In this document: positions 36,442-48,735 of the stretch, piece after piece
How the letters are laid out: every line of letters starts with the position of its first letter
Numbering within the stretch: position 1 is the stretch's first letter
The notes under the pieces: model-generated
What the model was told of the DNA's origin: nothing
The model's input: the letters and a program-made list of their open reading frames with translations, nothing else
Database searches by the model: none
Translations under genes and position numbers: made by a program
From: CAYJPV01 sp964396055
Lineage (GTDB): Bacteria; Acidobacteriota; Vicinamibacteria; Vicinamibacterales; JAKQTR01
DNA: 64,000 bases
Assembly: GCA_964396055.1 (NCBI GenBank)
Contig: CAYNDV010000006.1
Span: 1-64,000, forward strand
Reading direction: 5' to 3'

Positions 36442-36996
36442 TCATCGCTCAACCTCGTAGCGCAGCCTGACCACGCCGTCGGCATACCGCTTCGAGGAGC
36501 GCAGGCGCAGCGCCAGGTCCCGGCGTCGCGGGGCCACGAGCGGGATGCCCTTGCCGATGAACACCGGGATGACGTGCAGCTCGAATTCGTCGATTTCGCC
36601 GGCGTCCAGGAATGAGGCGATCAAGCCGGCGCCCCCCATCATCCAGATGTGCTTGCCCGGGGTGGCCCGCAGCTGCCGCGCGAACGTCTTCACCGGCTGC
36701 GACACGAACGTCACACCTGCGGCCGGCGTCTTGGGCGGCTTGCGCGAGAACACGTAATTCGCCCGGGTAGGATCGAAGAGCCCCGTGGTCCTGCCGCGTT
36801 TCCTGTGGTAGTTCAGGAGCCAGTCGTACGTCTTGCGCCCCCAGAGGATCGTGTCGATCGTCGAGTAGAACCTCGTCATGCCGTAGTCGAGGTCCTGAGG
36901 CCGGCGATTCAGCCATTCGACGTCCCCGTCCGGCCGGGCGATGTAGCCGTCGGCGCTCGTCGCGAGATAGGCGATGATCTTCCGTTTCGTCGTCAT
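36442..36996 (-). CDS. dihydrofolate reductase-family protein (RibD C-terminal type)
   Basis: A 184-residue reductase-like protein of the YwjB/RibD_C group. KIIAYLATSADGYIARPDG at the N-terminus, ILWGRKTYDWLL near residue 48 and IWMMGGAGLIASFLDAGEIDE near 118 are typical. These proteins bind NAD(P)H, but few have a known substrate. The ATG at 36996 begins the conserved sequence; no strong SD. A second, broken member of the same family lies at 38.2-38.4 kb. Confidence 0.82.
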   Translation of the reverse strand: MTTKRKIIAYLATSADGYIARPDGDVEWLNRRPQDLDYGMTRFYSTIDTILWGRKTYDWLLNYHRKRGRTTGLFDPTRANYVFSRKPPKTPAAGVTFVSQPVKTFARQLRATPGKHIWMMGGAGLIASFLDAGEIDEFELHVIPVFIGKGIPLVAPRRRDLALRLRSSKRYADGVVRLRYEVER

Positions 36997-37075
36997 GTTG
37001 GCCCCGCAACACGCTGGCTGCGCCCCCGCCTGAGCCGCGTCGTGACACGCAACTCCAGTCGGATGCCAGCATCGA

Positions 37076-37825
37076 TCATGCCGGCTTGACGCAGGCGAAC
37101 ACCGTGTACGCGTCCTCGCCCGCGTGGTACTGCCCCTCATGCAGCTCGAAACCGGCCTCGCGCAGCATACGCCGCCAGGTTCCGAGCGAAAAGAGGCCCA
37201 TCGTCCAATGGTCGGTCTCGATCTGCAGGCGCCCGTGGTCCCGAATCAGATAGAGGACCGTCGTGTCGTACTGACTGTCCGCGGGGTCCGGATCGTACAC
37301 ATTCTCGACGAAGACGACATCGAGTCCGTCCCGCGGCCCCTTGCACGTACCGGGCGTGACGATGGTCCTGTTCTGCTGGAATGTCTCGACGGTCACGTCC
37401 GGTGTCACCACCAGGACCCCGCCAGGCTCGAGGTGGGCAGACGCTGTGCTGATCGCGGCGGCGACGTCCGCCAGGCTGGTCATGTACGAAATCGCATCGT
37501 CCATCAGGACGGCATCGAACGTCCGATCGAGCCGGAACGTCCGCATGTCACCGAGGACGAACGTGCTGTCGGGGTTCAGCAGCCTGGCCTGGGCGAGCAT
37601 GGTGGGGCTCACATCCAACCCCGTCACGCTGAACGTGTCCCGCAAGGTGAGGACGTTCTTGCCTCCGCCGCAGCCGATGTCGAGCAGTGTGCGTGCCGGG
37701 CGCCGTGCGTGCCGTTCGATCAGGCCCGCGACATGACGGCAGTAATGCGCGTACTCATCGGCGGCATCGCCCCACATCGGCCACAGCCAGGCCAGGTCCG
37801 TATAGAGACGACAGGTGTCACCCAT
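37076..37825 (-). CDS. class I SAM-dependent methyltransferase
   Basis: A 249-residue methyltransferase. Motif I LLDIGCGGGKNVLTL lies near residue 48, then VTGLDVSPTMLAQARLL and FDAVLMDDAISYM. The C-terminal half has strands typical of small-molecule methyltransferases (FSLGTWRRMLREAGFELHEG). Substrate unknown. The ATG at 37825 has GAGG 6 nt upstream. It is followed by the DHFR-like gene on the same strand and preceded by the YdeI-like gene. Confidence 0.78.
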   Translation of the reverse strand: MGDTCRLYTDLAWLWPMWGDAADEYAHYCRHVAGLIERHARRPARTLLDIGCGGGKNVLTLRDTFSVTGLDVSPTMLAQARLLNPDSTFVLGDMRTFRLDRTFDAVLMDDAISYMTSLADVAAAISTASAHLEPGGVLVVTPDVTVETFQQNRTIVTPGTCKGPRDGLDVVFVENVYDPDPADSQYDTTVLYLIRDHGRLQIETDHWTMGLFSLGTWRRMLREAGFELHEGQYHAGEDAYTVFACVKPA

Positions 37826-37868
37826 CACGCACCTCGCGCCGTCGGCGGCAGTCTCGCAGGTCACCGGA

Positions 37869-38120
37869 TCAGCGGTGCGGACACCCTGGCCAGCAGCACG
37901 GCCTGCGCATCCCTCCGCTCATCTTGTCGAGGCCGACCTCGATGCGGCGTTTCCTGGTCTCCGCCTTCTTGGCCGACGTGACCCAGCAGATCCACTCGTT
38001 TCGCGCCAGCGGCGTGATCGCCGCCCAGAGACTCTTCACGGAGGCGCTGGACTCGATCGCCGTCCGGAAGTCCGACGGGAGCCTGTGGATCGTGCCGCCC
38101 GCGAGTGCTCTGCTCGTCAT
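37869..38120 (-). CDS. YdeI/OmpD-associated-family protein (short)
   Basis: An 83-residue protein matching the C-terminal helical module of the YdeI/OmdA family: LWAAITPLARNEWICWVTSA followed by KKAETRKRRIEVGLDKM. It ends with a Cys-rich PCCWPGCPHR. Some relatives are several times longer; this stand-alone short form is common. The ATG at 38120 has GGAG 7 nt upstream and lies about 6 nt from the predicted transcription start. Confidence 0.75.
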   Translation of the reverse strand: MTSRALAGGTIHRLPSDFRTAIESSASVKSLWAAITPLARNEWICWVTSAKKAETRKRRIEVGLDKMSGGMRRPCCWPGCPHR

Positions 38121-38132
38121 ACCTCGCTCCGG

Positions 38133-38141
38133 ATGGTACCA
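38133..38141 (-). promoter_or_regulatory. extended -10 promoter of the YdeI-like gene
   Basis: Minus-strand TGG-TACCAT ends 12 nt before the ATG at 38120, giving a very short predicted leader. Confidence 0.4.
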
Positions 38142-38240
38142 CCTCCCGTCATCGCCCAGGCCATTCACGCGTTCGCCATGCACGACGGCCTGGCGTTCCG
38201 GTCCAGCGCGGCCACACCGCGAGCGGGCCGCAACCGGTTG

Positions 38241-38411
38241 TCAGCCGCGCGCGCGCCGGTAGTGCATGGCGACCGCGCCGCTGCGGAGTGGCTTCGCCGA
38301 GACCAGCTCGAGCCGTCGCGTGCCTGGCAGCCCGCTCTGGTACAGGGTCGGGCCGTGGCCGGCGATCCTGGGGTGGACGAGGAACTTGTACTCGTCGATG
38401 AGATCCAGTCC
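38241..38411 (-). pseudogene. 3' remnant of a dihydrofolate reductase-family gene
   Basis: Fifty-six codons plus TGA on the minus strand encode the C-terminus of a RibD_C/DHFR-family protein: LDLIDEYKFLVHPRIAGHGP, then TLYQSGLPGTRRLELV and SAKPLRSGAVAMHYRR. The frame upstream turns into the tail of the YbcI-like gene, and the NADPH-binding N-terminal two-thirds are missing. No start codon or SD precedes it. It is best read as a deletion remnant, different in sequence from the intact family member at 36.4 kb. Confidence 0.75.
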
Positions 38412-38421
38412 GCAGGGACAC

Positions 38422-39105
38422 TCAGGCGAACGGCATCGTGCGCAGCGCGCCGCCCGCGCGCAGGACGCGGTGACGGTCGGCCCAGTGCGCCCACACGGGA
38501 ATCAGCCAGGTCAGTAGTCCAACCACGCCGATGGCCGACGCATTCGGCGGTGGCGGCGAGAAGGGCCCGGAAGCCCAGATCACGACCAGCAACGCCACGA
38601 GCCACCAGAACGCAACCGTACCCGTGCGGTCGGCCGGGGCCGAGGTGCGCGTGTAGATCACGAGTGCCGCCGCGAACAGCCCGCCTTCCACGATGAGAGT
38701 GGCGGGCACCGACTGCCACAGGCTCAGCCCCGCCATGGTCGCAGAGCCCGGATACAGCGGCAGGTCCGGACGATGGGTGAGGAAGTCGAGCAGCCAGTGG
38801 CTGACGACGAGGCCCGAGAGCACCAGGAACTCGCCACGTGAGCGAGGCGGTCGCATGACAACCAGGGCGAAGAGCACGGCCCAGACGAACACTGCCAGCA
38901 GGCTGTGGGTCCACGGGTAGTGGACAAACGCCAGCGGCGTGAACGCCGTGTTGCCGGGCTCGACGACGACCGTCTCGATCCCCAGCAGGAGCAGGACCGG
39001 CCAGACGAGATCGATCAGGTACGCGGCGGCAAACAGCACCCCCAGGGACCGCCCCGGGACCTTCGGCCGGACCGCGAGGGCGACGGCAGCATGACCGATG
39101 AACAT
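38422..39105 (-). CDS. YbcI/DUF457-like metal-dependent hydrolase, membrane
   Basis: A 227-residue inner-membrane protein. MFIGHAAVALAV and YPWTHSLLAVFVW carry the histidines typical of the YbcI/YdjM group; VSHWLLDFLTHRPDLPL adds a further H…D pair. Six or so hydrophobic helices. The biochemical reaction is not established. A TAAGAT box ends 6 nt before the ATG. The stop lies 10 bp before the dihydrofolate reductase remnant, so the 3' flank has been rearranged. Confidence 0.8.
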   Translation of the reverse strand: MFIGHAAVALAVRPKVPGRSLGVLFAAAYLIDLVWPVLLLLGIETVVVEPGNTAFTPLAFVHYPWTHSLLAVFVWAVLFALVVMRPPRSRGEFLVLSGLVVSHWLLDFLTHRPDLPLYPGSATMAGLSLWQSVPATLIVEGGLFAAALVIYTRTSAPADRTGTVAFWWLVALLVVIWASGPFSPPPPNASAIGVVGLLTWLIPVWAHWADRHRVLRAGGALRTMPFA

Positions 39106-39111
39106 GGGCCC

Positions 39112-39117
39112 ATCTTA
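39112..39117 (-). promoter_or_regulatory. -10 element predicting a leaderless YbcI-like mRNA
   Basis: Minus-strand TAAGAT is separated from the ATG at 39105 by only 6 nt (GGGCCC) and no SD is present, the same geometry as upp. Confidence 0.5.
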
Positions 39118-39146
39118 CCGCGCGACGGAAGCCCCGTACGCACGTC

Positions 39147-39207
39147 GGGGGTGGGCGCGAGGCCCACCCCCGATCGGTGTCCAGGCCGGGCTGAAGCCCG
39201 GCACTAC
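39147..39207. repeat. hairpin plus REP-like palindrome
   Basis: A perfect 10-bp stem GGGGGTGGGC / GCCCACCCCC with a 5-nt loop (39147-39171) is followed by GCCGGGC-TGAA-GCCCGGC (39185-39202) and CACTAC. On the minus strand the second element reads GTAGTGCCGGGCTTCAGCCC, i.e. a GTAG head plus palindrome, the same layout as at 11735 and 56745. Confidence 0.7.
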
Positions 39208-39218
39208 ATCGGTTCAGC

Positions 39219-39303
39219 GTCTCAGGCCCAACAGCCTAACGGCCCAAAGCCCAACGGCCCGTCTCAGGCCCAACGGCCTAACGGCCGAGAGCCTAACGGC
39301 CCG
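39219..39303. repeat. compound tandem repeat after ppdK
   Basis: Irregular 7-8 bp units of the type GGCCCAA(C)/GGCCTAA(C)/AGCCTAA(C). A larger 41-bp period is also visible: 39219-39246 is repeated at 39260-39287 with few changes. The array begins directly after the ppdK TGA on the minus strand. Confidence 0.7.
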
Positions 39304-42129
<2,826 letters not shown>

Positions 42130-42133
42130 CGCT

Positions 42134-44353
42134 CTATGACTCCGTGTGTGGATTAATCTCCGAAATGTCGGCCAGTTCCAGAAGCAGTTCGTGGAGCCGT
42201 CGGAGAAGGGTGAGTCGCTGGGTCTTCAGGGCCTCGTCATCGACCATCACGAAGATGTCGGTGAAGAACCGGTCCACCGCCGGGCGCAGGCCCGACGCAG
42301 TCCGAAACGCCTGATCATACTGCCTCGCGGCCACGGCCGCACGCATCGCCGTGGCCCGGCTCTCGTATTCCGCCAGCAGGGCCCGCTCGGCCGGCTCGGT
42401 CAGCCGGTCGAACGACGTGGCCGGGGCCGTCTTGAGGTCCCGCGAGAGGTTCTTGACGCGCTTGAAGGCCACGGCCAGGGCCTCGAAGTCGGCCGATCCG
42501 CGCACCGCCCTCAGCGCCTCCAGCCGGCGCCGCACGTCCAGCGGATCGGGCACGGCCGTGAGCCCCGCCAAAACGGCGTTCAGCTCGTCGTACGCGAACC
42601 CCCGCTGCTCGAGCACGTAGCGCAGCCGGTCGATCAGGAACGTGGTGGCCGCCGCCCGCCAGGCCTCCGGCTCGGCCCCGCCGTTCTCGACCTCCCCGAC
42701 CGCCGCCCGGGCCCGCTCCAGCATGGCGGCCAGGGGCACCGTCACCTCGAGTTCCGTCAACTCCGGCAGGTCGATGAGGGTCCGCATCAGCCCGTGGGCC
42801 TGGCGCCGCATGCCGTACGGATCGCGCGTCCCGGTCGGCCGCTCGCCCGCCGCGAACAGGCCCGCCAGCGTGTCGAGCTTGTCGGCCGCCGACACGGCCG
42901 CCCACGTCACCGCCGCCCCCTTGAGGTCGGCCTTCGACGGCGCGGCGTCGGCCTCCACGGTCACGGGCAGGTAGTGGTAGTAGATGGCGCGCCAGACGGG
43001 CTCGGGCATCCCGTCCTCGCGGGCGTAGATGCCGCCCATGGTGCCCTGCAGCTCGGTGAATTCGCGCACCAGGTCCGTCGCCAGGTCGGCCTTGGCCAGC
43101 CGCGCCGCCTGCTGCGCGTGTGCCACGGCGTCGGGCGCCCCGAACACCTCGCCGGCGATCCAGCCCGCCAGCGCCTCGATCCGCTGCGCCTTGGCCCGGT
43201 AGCTGCCCAGTCGCTTGTGGAACAGCACCGTATCCAGGCGGTCCATGCGCGCCTCGAGGCCCACGCGCCGGTCGGCATCCCAGAAGAACCGCGCGTCGCG
43301 CAGCCGCGCCACGAGCACGCGCTCGAGGTTGCGCGCGATGGTGCGGGCGTTGTCGGGCTGCATGTTGACGACGGCCAGAAACGCGGGCAGCAGCTTGCCG
43401 GCCTCGCTCACCACCGGGAAGAAGTGCTGGTGATGGATCATCGTCGTCGTCAGCACCTCGTCCGGGAGTTCCAGGAACTCGGGCGCGAAGGTGCCGGCCA
43501 CGACCGACGGGTACTCCACCAGATCGGGCACTTCCTGCAGCAGGCCCGACTGCACGGCGGCGCTGCTGCCCACGCGGCCGCCGAGGCGCCGCGCGTGGGC
43601 GTCGAGTTCGCGGGCGATCTTGGCGTGACGCTCCTCGCGCTCCAGGATGACGAAGTTCTCGACCAGCTTCGCGCGGTACTCGTCGAACGACCGCACCTTG
43701 ATGGCGCGGCCGGCGCGGCCGCTCGTGGCCAGGAACCGGTGGCCGTAGGTCATGGCGGCGGATCGGATGTCCTGCACCAGGCCGCTCTGCGCCGCCTCCA
43801 TGCGGCCGATGACGAAGGGCACGACGCGGCCGCCGTAGAGGTAGAGAATCCAGCGGATGGGCCGGCCGAACAGCAGCTCGCCCCGCCCGTCGTCCAGCAT
43901 GGCGTCCCAGTGCATCTGCTTCGGGAACGTCATGTCGCGCAGCAGGCCGCCCAGCACCTCGGGCAGCACATCGACGGCGGTCTTGCCGCGCACCTTCTTG
44001 CGGAAGGCCAGGTAGACGCCCTTCGGCGTCTCGACGCGTTCGAGGTCCGCCACCTCCACGCCGTTCTTGCGGGCAAAGCCCGCGGCGGCCGGCGTCGGCT
44101 CGCCGTCCTTGAAGGACGCGGACACGGGCGGGCCCATCAGCACCTCCTCGAGGTCCGTCTGGCGCTCGGCCAGGCGCGCCACGCGGGCCGTCAGGCGGCG
44201 TGGCGTGCTGTAGGTCTCGACGGGGGCCTCGGCCGGCATGCGCAACGCGGTGAGCCGCGCCGCCAGGTGGGTGCCCAGCTGCTCGGTGAGCGACGGCAGC
44301 CAGCTGGCCGGAATCTCCTCGCAGCCCAGTTCGATGAGCAGTTCGCGGTCCAT
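42134..44353 (-). CDS. glyS: glycyl-tRNA synthetase beta subunit
   Basis: A 739-residue subunit of the bacterial alpha2beta2 GlyRS. The N-terminal ELLIELGCEEIPASWL and YSTPRRLTARV are hallmarks. An HD-like domain and C-terminal DALR-type anticodon-binding helices follow (RLTLLRRLHELLLELADISE). Length is at the upper end of the range. It lies 4 bp after glyQ and just before ppdK. Confidence 0.96.
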   Translation of the reverse strand: MDRELLIELGCEEIPASWLPSLTEQLGTHLAARLTALRMPAEAPVETYSTPRRLTARVARLAERQTDLEEVLMGPPVSASFKDGEPTPAAAGFARKNGVEVADLERVETPKGVYLAFRKKVRGKTAVDVLPEVLGGLLRDMTFPKQMHWDAMLDDGRGELLFGRPIRWILYLYGGRVVPFVIGRMEAAQSGLVQDIRSAAMTYGHRFLATSGRAGRAIKVRSFDEYRAKLVENFVILEREERHAKIARELDAHARRLGGRVGSSAAVQSGLLQEVPDLVEYPSVVAGTFAPEFLELPDEVLTTTMIHHQHFFPVVSEAGKLLPAFLAVVNMQPDNARTIARNLERVLVARLRDARFFWDADRRVGLEARMDRLDTVLFHKRLGSYRAKAQRIEALAGWIAGEVFGAPDAVAHAQQAARLAKADLATDLVREFTELQGTMGGIYAREDGMPEPVWRAIYYHYLPVTVEADAAPSKADLKGAAVTWAAVSAADKLDTLAGLFAAGERPTGTRDPYGMRRQAHGLMRTLIDLPELTELEVTVPLAAMLERARAAVGEVENGGAEPEAWRAAATTFLIDRLRYVLEQRGFAYDELNAVLAGLTAVPDPLDVRRRLEALRAVRGSADFEALAVAFKRVKNLSRDLKTAPATSFDRLTEPAERALLAEYESRATAMRAAVAARQYDQAFRTASGLRPAVDRFFTDIFVMVDDEALKTQRLTLLRRLHELLLELADISEINPHTES

Positions 44354-44357
44354 CGCC

Positions 44358-45251
<894 letters not shown>

Positions 45252-45271
45252 AGTGGCTGCCGTCCCTGGTG

Positions 45272-46036
45272 TCAGGCGCGTCCGCGCATGTCGCGGAGCA
45301 CGCGGGTGGACTTCAACTCCTTCTCGAGGTGCATCTCCATCAGGGCCCGGTGGGCCGCTTCCAGTTCACGCACCGCGCGCTCGCCGATGGGTGCGCGGTC
45401 CAGGCGCGAGGGCGCCAGGCCGCCCAGCGCGCGCAGGAACCGCAGCGCCTCCGGCGACAACGACAGGGCCCGCGATCCCGCCCGGGCGCAAGTGGCGCAC
45501 CGGTAGTCCCCGTCGCCCGGCAGCAGCGTCGCCCCGGGCCGCGCCTCCGTCGTCAGGGCGCCGCCGCAACAGCCGCACGCGCTCAGCGACGGATACACGC
45601 CCTGCAGCCGCAGCAGCCAGTACTCGAAGTACCGCGCCAGCGGCTCGATCTCGGCCCCGGCCGCCAGGGCATCCACCACGGACGCGCCCAGGCGGAACAA
45701 CGTCTCGCTCGGGTCGCTCTCCTGGGCCCACTCGTCCATCAACTCGGCGAAGTAGCCGGTGTGCCCGAGGGCGTCCGCGCGGCCGGCCCAGAGCGGCGAA
45801 CTGATCGGCTCGGCGTAGTTGAGCGACACCAGCTCGCGCCCTTCCCGCTCGTAGTACGTCACGCCCACCCGCGTCAGGGGTTCCAGGGCCGCGCCGAAAC
45901 TCGACCGCATGCGGCGTGCACCTTTCGCCACGCCGCGTTTCTTGCCGCGGTCACGGGTCAGGAAGACGACAATCCGGTCGGCCTCCCCGAGCTTGTAGGT
46001 GCGTAACACCAGCGCTTCGGTCGTAATGAGCGGCAT
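45272..46036 (-). CDS. recO: DNA repair protein RecO
   Basis: A 254-residue recombination mediator loading RecA with RecR in the RecF pathway. The N-terminal OB fold begins LITTEALVLRTYKLGEADRI. A four-cysteine zinc site is visible near residues 146-178: CGCCGG and CATCARAG. A minus-strand -10 TAGAAT lies within the end of era (46071-46076) and may allow separate expression. Confidence 0.92.
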   Translation of the reverse strand: MPLITTEALVLRTYKLGEADRIVVFLTRDRGKKRGVAKGARRMRSSFGAALEPLTRVGVTYYEREGRELVSLNYAEPISSPLWAGRADALGHTGYFAELMDEWAQESDPSETLFRLGASVVDALAAGAEIEPLARYFEYWLLRLQGVYPSLSACGCCGGALTTEARPGATLLPGDGDYRCATCARAGSRALSLSPEALRFLRALGGLAPSRLDRAPIGERAVRELEAAHRALMEMHLEKELKSTRVLRDMRGRA

Positions 46037-46088
46037 GCTCTGGCGGGCCCGGCGTGCGGCGCCTCCCCATTCTATCCTGCTTCCCGCG

Positions 46089-46979
46089 TCAGTCGTCCTC
46101 CCGCACCCCCAGCTGGTCCAGGATCCGGGGATCCTCGCGCCACCCGGCCTTGAGCTTCACCCGGAGGTCGAGAAAGACCTTCGTCTCGAAGAAGCCCTCG
46201 AGTTCCTTCCGGGCCTCGGTGCCGATCTGCTTGATCATCGATCCGCCGCGGCCGATGACGATGGCCTTCTGCGAATCGCGCTCGACGAAAATCGTGCAGT
46301 ACAGCCGCATGAGGCCGCGATCGTCGGGCTCCTCGAACTGGTCCACCGCCACCGCGGTCGAAAACGGCAGCTCGTCGCGCGTGTGGTGCAGCAGTTTCTC
46401 GCGCACCACCTCGGCCACGAACGCGCGCTCGGACTGGTCCGTGAGGTAGTCCTCCGGGTAGAGCGGCTCGCCCTCGGGCAGTCGGCTCCGCAGTTCGGCC
46501 TCGAGCTGGTCCACCCCGTCGCCCGTCAGGGCCGAGATCGGCACGATGGCCGCAAACGGCGCCAGGCGGCTCCACTGCTCGATGAGCGGCAGCAGCTTCG
46601 GCTTCTCGACCAGGTCGATCTTGTTCAGCGCCAGCACGACGGGCGCCTTCGCCCGGGTGAGCATCTTGCCGAGGTACGAATCGCCACGCCCCACGTCCTC
46701 GGTGGCGTCCGCCACCGCGCACACGACGTCCGACTGCGTCATGCTCTGCACCGCCACGTCCACCATGCGGACGTTCATGCGGTGCAGCGGGCGGTGCACG
46801 CCCGGCGTGTCCACGAAGATGACCTGGCCCTCGGCCGTCGTCTTCACGCCGACGATGCGGTTGCGCGTCGTCTGGGGCTTGTCGGACACGATCGCGACCT
46901 TCGAGCCGACCAGGCGGTTGATCAGGGTGGACTTGCCGGCATTGGGCCGGCCCACGAGCGCCACGAAGCCACAGGTCAT
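46089..46979 (-). CDS. era: GTPase Era
   Basis: A 296-residue GTPase for 16S rRNA processing and 30S assembly. The G1 motif GRPNAGKST lies near residue 9, G3 DTPG near 57, G4 NKID near 118, and a C-terminal KH domain follows with VIGRGGSMIKQIGTEAR. Its ATG shares one base with the corC TGA (TGATG). In the phoH-ybeY-corC-era order it matches the conserved ribosome-maturation cluster. Confidence 0.96.
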   Translation of the reverse strand: MTCGFVALVGRPNAGKSTLINRLVGSKVAIVSDKPQTTRNRIVGVKTTAEGQVIFVDTPGVHRPLHRMNVRMVDVAVQSMTQSDVVCAVADATEDVGRGDSYLGKMLTRAKAPVVLALNKIDLVEKPKLLPLIEQWSRLAPFAAIVPISALTGDGVDQLEAELRSRLPEGEPLYPEDYLTDQSERAFVAEVVREKLLHHTRDELPFSTAVAVDQFEEPDDRGLMRLYCTIFVERDSQKAIVIGRGGSMIKQIGTEARKELEGFFETKVFLDLRVKLKAGWREDPRILDQLGVREDD

Positions 46980-48256
46980 CAGGCGCGATCCCCGGCGGCG
47001 TCGGCGTCGGCGCCGGTGGAGGCGGGCGCCAGCAGCCGCACGCGCAGGCGGTGCACGCGGCGCCGCTCGGCGTCCACCACCTCCACGCGCAGACCGTCCA
47101 CGTCGAACTGCTCGCCCGTGGTCGGCACGCGGCCCACGCGGGCCAGGATGTAGCCGCCGAAGGTCTCGAACCCCTCCGGCTCGATCTCCAGGCCCAGGCG
47201 CTCGGCCACGGTGTGGACGTCCGCCTTGCCGGTGACGAGGAAGCTGCCGCCGGGCTCCTCGACGACGGGTTCCACCTCCACGTCGTACTCGTCCCGGATC
47301 TCCCCGACGATTTCCTCGAGGAGGTCCTCCAGCGTCACCAGGCCGGCGGTGCCGCCGTATTCGTCCACCACGATCGCGATCTGGTACTGCTGCCGCTGGA
47401 ACTCGCGCAGGAGGTCCGACACCTTCTTCGTCTCCGGCACGACGTGGGCCGGGCGGATGAGCGGCGGGTGGACGTCCGCGATCGGCATCCCCGTCGGCGC
47501 GGCGGCCGGCAACCGCATCAGATCCTTGATGAAGACGAATCCCACCACGTTGTCCAGCGAATCGGTGTAGACCGGGATGCGGGAGTACTCCTGCTCCCGG
47601 AAGAACGCCCGGAGGTCGGCCAGCGTGGCCGTGGAGTTGATGGCCACGATGTCGGGCCGCGGCGTCATCACCTCGCGTACGAACGTGTCGCTGAACTCCA
47701 CCACCGACTGCAGCAGGCGCCGCTCGTCGCCCTCGATCAGGCCCTCCTGCTGGCCCGCGTCCAGGTAGGCCGACGTGGCTTCCTGCTGTTCGGCCTCGGT
47801 GCTCTCGTCTTCCGGCGGCGACGGGCGCTCGGCGCGCCGGCCGAAGACCGCCTGCGCGGGCCAGGCGGCCGCCCGGACAACGAGGTCGAACGACGGCAGC
47901 AGCGCGTCGAGCACACGCTCGGGATCCGTCCGGACGAACAGCAGCGGGAGCAGGTGCTCGAACACGACCAGCACCCCGAGGTTCGCCACCACGATCATCG
48001 CCACGCCCTGCGCGGTGGCCACGCCGAACTCGGCCACCAGGCAGAGCGTCAGCAGGATGTGCACCAGGCCCAGGGCCCCGCGGATCGGCAGGAACAGCTG
48101 GACCGGGTCGTCCAGGTACACGCCCAGCCGCGCCGACCGGCCCGTCCGTTCGGCCACCAGGCGCAGCGAGAGCCGCATCAGGGACGCGAATGCCACGCCC
48201 AGCGTGCCGAGGTAGGTGGCCAGCACCACGAGCGCGACGAGGCACAGCGCGATCAT
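46979..48256 (-). CDS. CorC/HlyC-family CNNM-type membrane protein with CBS pair
   Basis: A 425-residue protein: an N-terminal DUF21/CNNM membrane domain (three or four helices, residues 1-160), a CBS pair (about 190-320, with VREVMTPRPDIVAI and YDEYGGTAGLVTLEDLLEE) and a C-terminal CorC_HlyC domain. Relatives take part in magnesium or cobalt efflux; older annotations call them hemolysins. It overlaps ybeY by 4 bp. Confidence 0.88.
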   Translation of the reverse strand: MIALCLVALVVLATYLGTLGVAFASLMRLSLRLVAERTGRSARLGVYLDDPVQLFLPIRGALGLVHILLTLCLVAEFGVATAQGVAMIVVANLGVLVVFEHLLPLLFVRTDPERVLDALLPSFDLVVRAAAWPAQAVFGRRAERPSPPEDESTEAEQQEATSAYLDAGQQEGLIEGDERRLLQSVVEFSDTFVREVMTPRPDIVAINSTATLADLRAFFREQEYSRIPVYTDSLDNVVGFVFIKDLMRLPAAAPTGMPIADVHPPLIRPAHVVPETKKVSDLLREFQRQQYQIAIVVDEYGGTAGLVTLEDLLEEIVGEIRDEYDVEVEPVVEEPGGSFLVTGKADVHTVAERLGLEIEPEGFETFGGYILARVGRVPTTGEQFDVDGLRVEVVDAERRRVHRLRVRLLAPASTGADADAAGDRA

Positions 48257-48732
48257 CGTCCCGTCGTCCGCGCGCGGGCGATGAGCCCTTCGCGCAGGCC
48301 TCCCCTGCGGCGCAGCCGTGTTTCGAGGCGGGCCATCCGGCCCTTGTCCGTCTCGTGGTCGTATCCCATGAGGTGCAGCAGCCCGTGCAGAGCCAGGACG
48401 CGGGCCTCGGTGCCGAACGAGTGGCCCGCCGCCTTCGCCTGGCGTGCGGCCACGCCGACGGCGATGACGATGTCGCCCAGGGCGCCGAACAGGGGCCGGT
48501 GCGAAGGATGGGCCGGGAACGACAGGACGTCCGTGGCCGTGTCTTCACCCCGGTACGCGCGATTCAGCGTCCGGATGCGGGTGTCCGTCACGAAGACGAC
48601 GCTGACCTCGCCGCGGGCGCGGGCCGGGGCCACGCGCAGCAGCCACGACGCCAGGCCGGGGGCGGCGATACGGCCCGCGGTGGTGTTCGTCACCGCGATC
48701 CGCAACGGGCAGGAACGACTGTGCGTCTCCAT
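48253..48732 (-). CDS. ybeY: rRNA maturation endoribonuclease YbeY
   Basis: A 159-residue zinc-dependent RNase needed for 16S 3'-end maturation. The histidine triad motif is complete: LHGLLHLMGYDHETD near residue 119. SVVFVTDTRIRTLNRAYRG and DVLSFP are also conserved. It starts 3 bp after the phoH stop and overlaps corC by 4 bp. Confidence 0.95.
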   Translation of the reverse strand: METHSRSCPLRIAVTNTTAGRIAAPGLASWLLRVAPARARGEVSVVFVTDTRIRTLNRAYRGEDTATDVLSFPAHPSHRPLFGALGDIVIAVGVAARQAKAAGHSFGTEARVLALHGLLHLMGYDHETDKGRMARLETRLRRRGGLREGLIARARTTGR

Positions 48733-48735
48733 GGC

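Noticed and set aside
24000..39100. Genomic island
   Set aside because: The region has accessory-type genes, but there is no integrase, tRNA junction, direct repeat pair or clear change in composition.
45252..45271. T-box or glycine riboswitch before glyQ
   Set aside because: Only 20 bp separate recO and glyQ; there is no room for a leader element.
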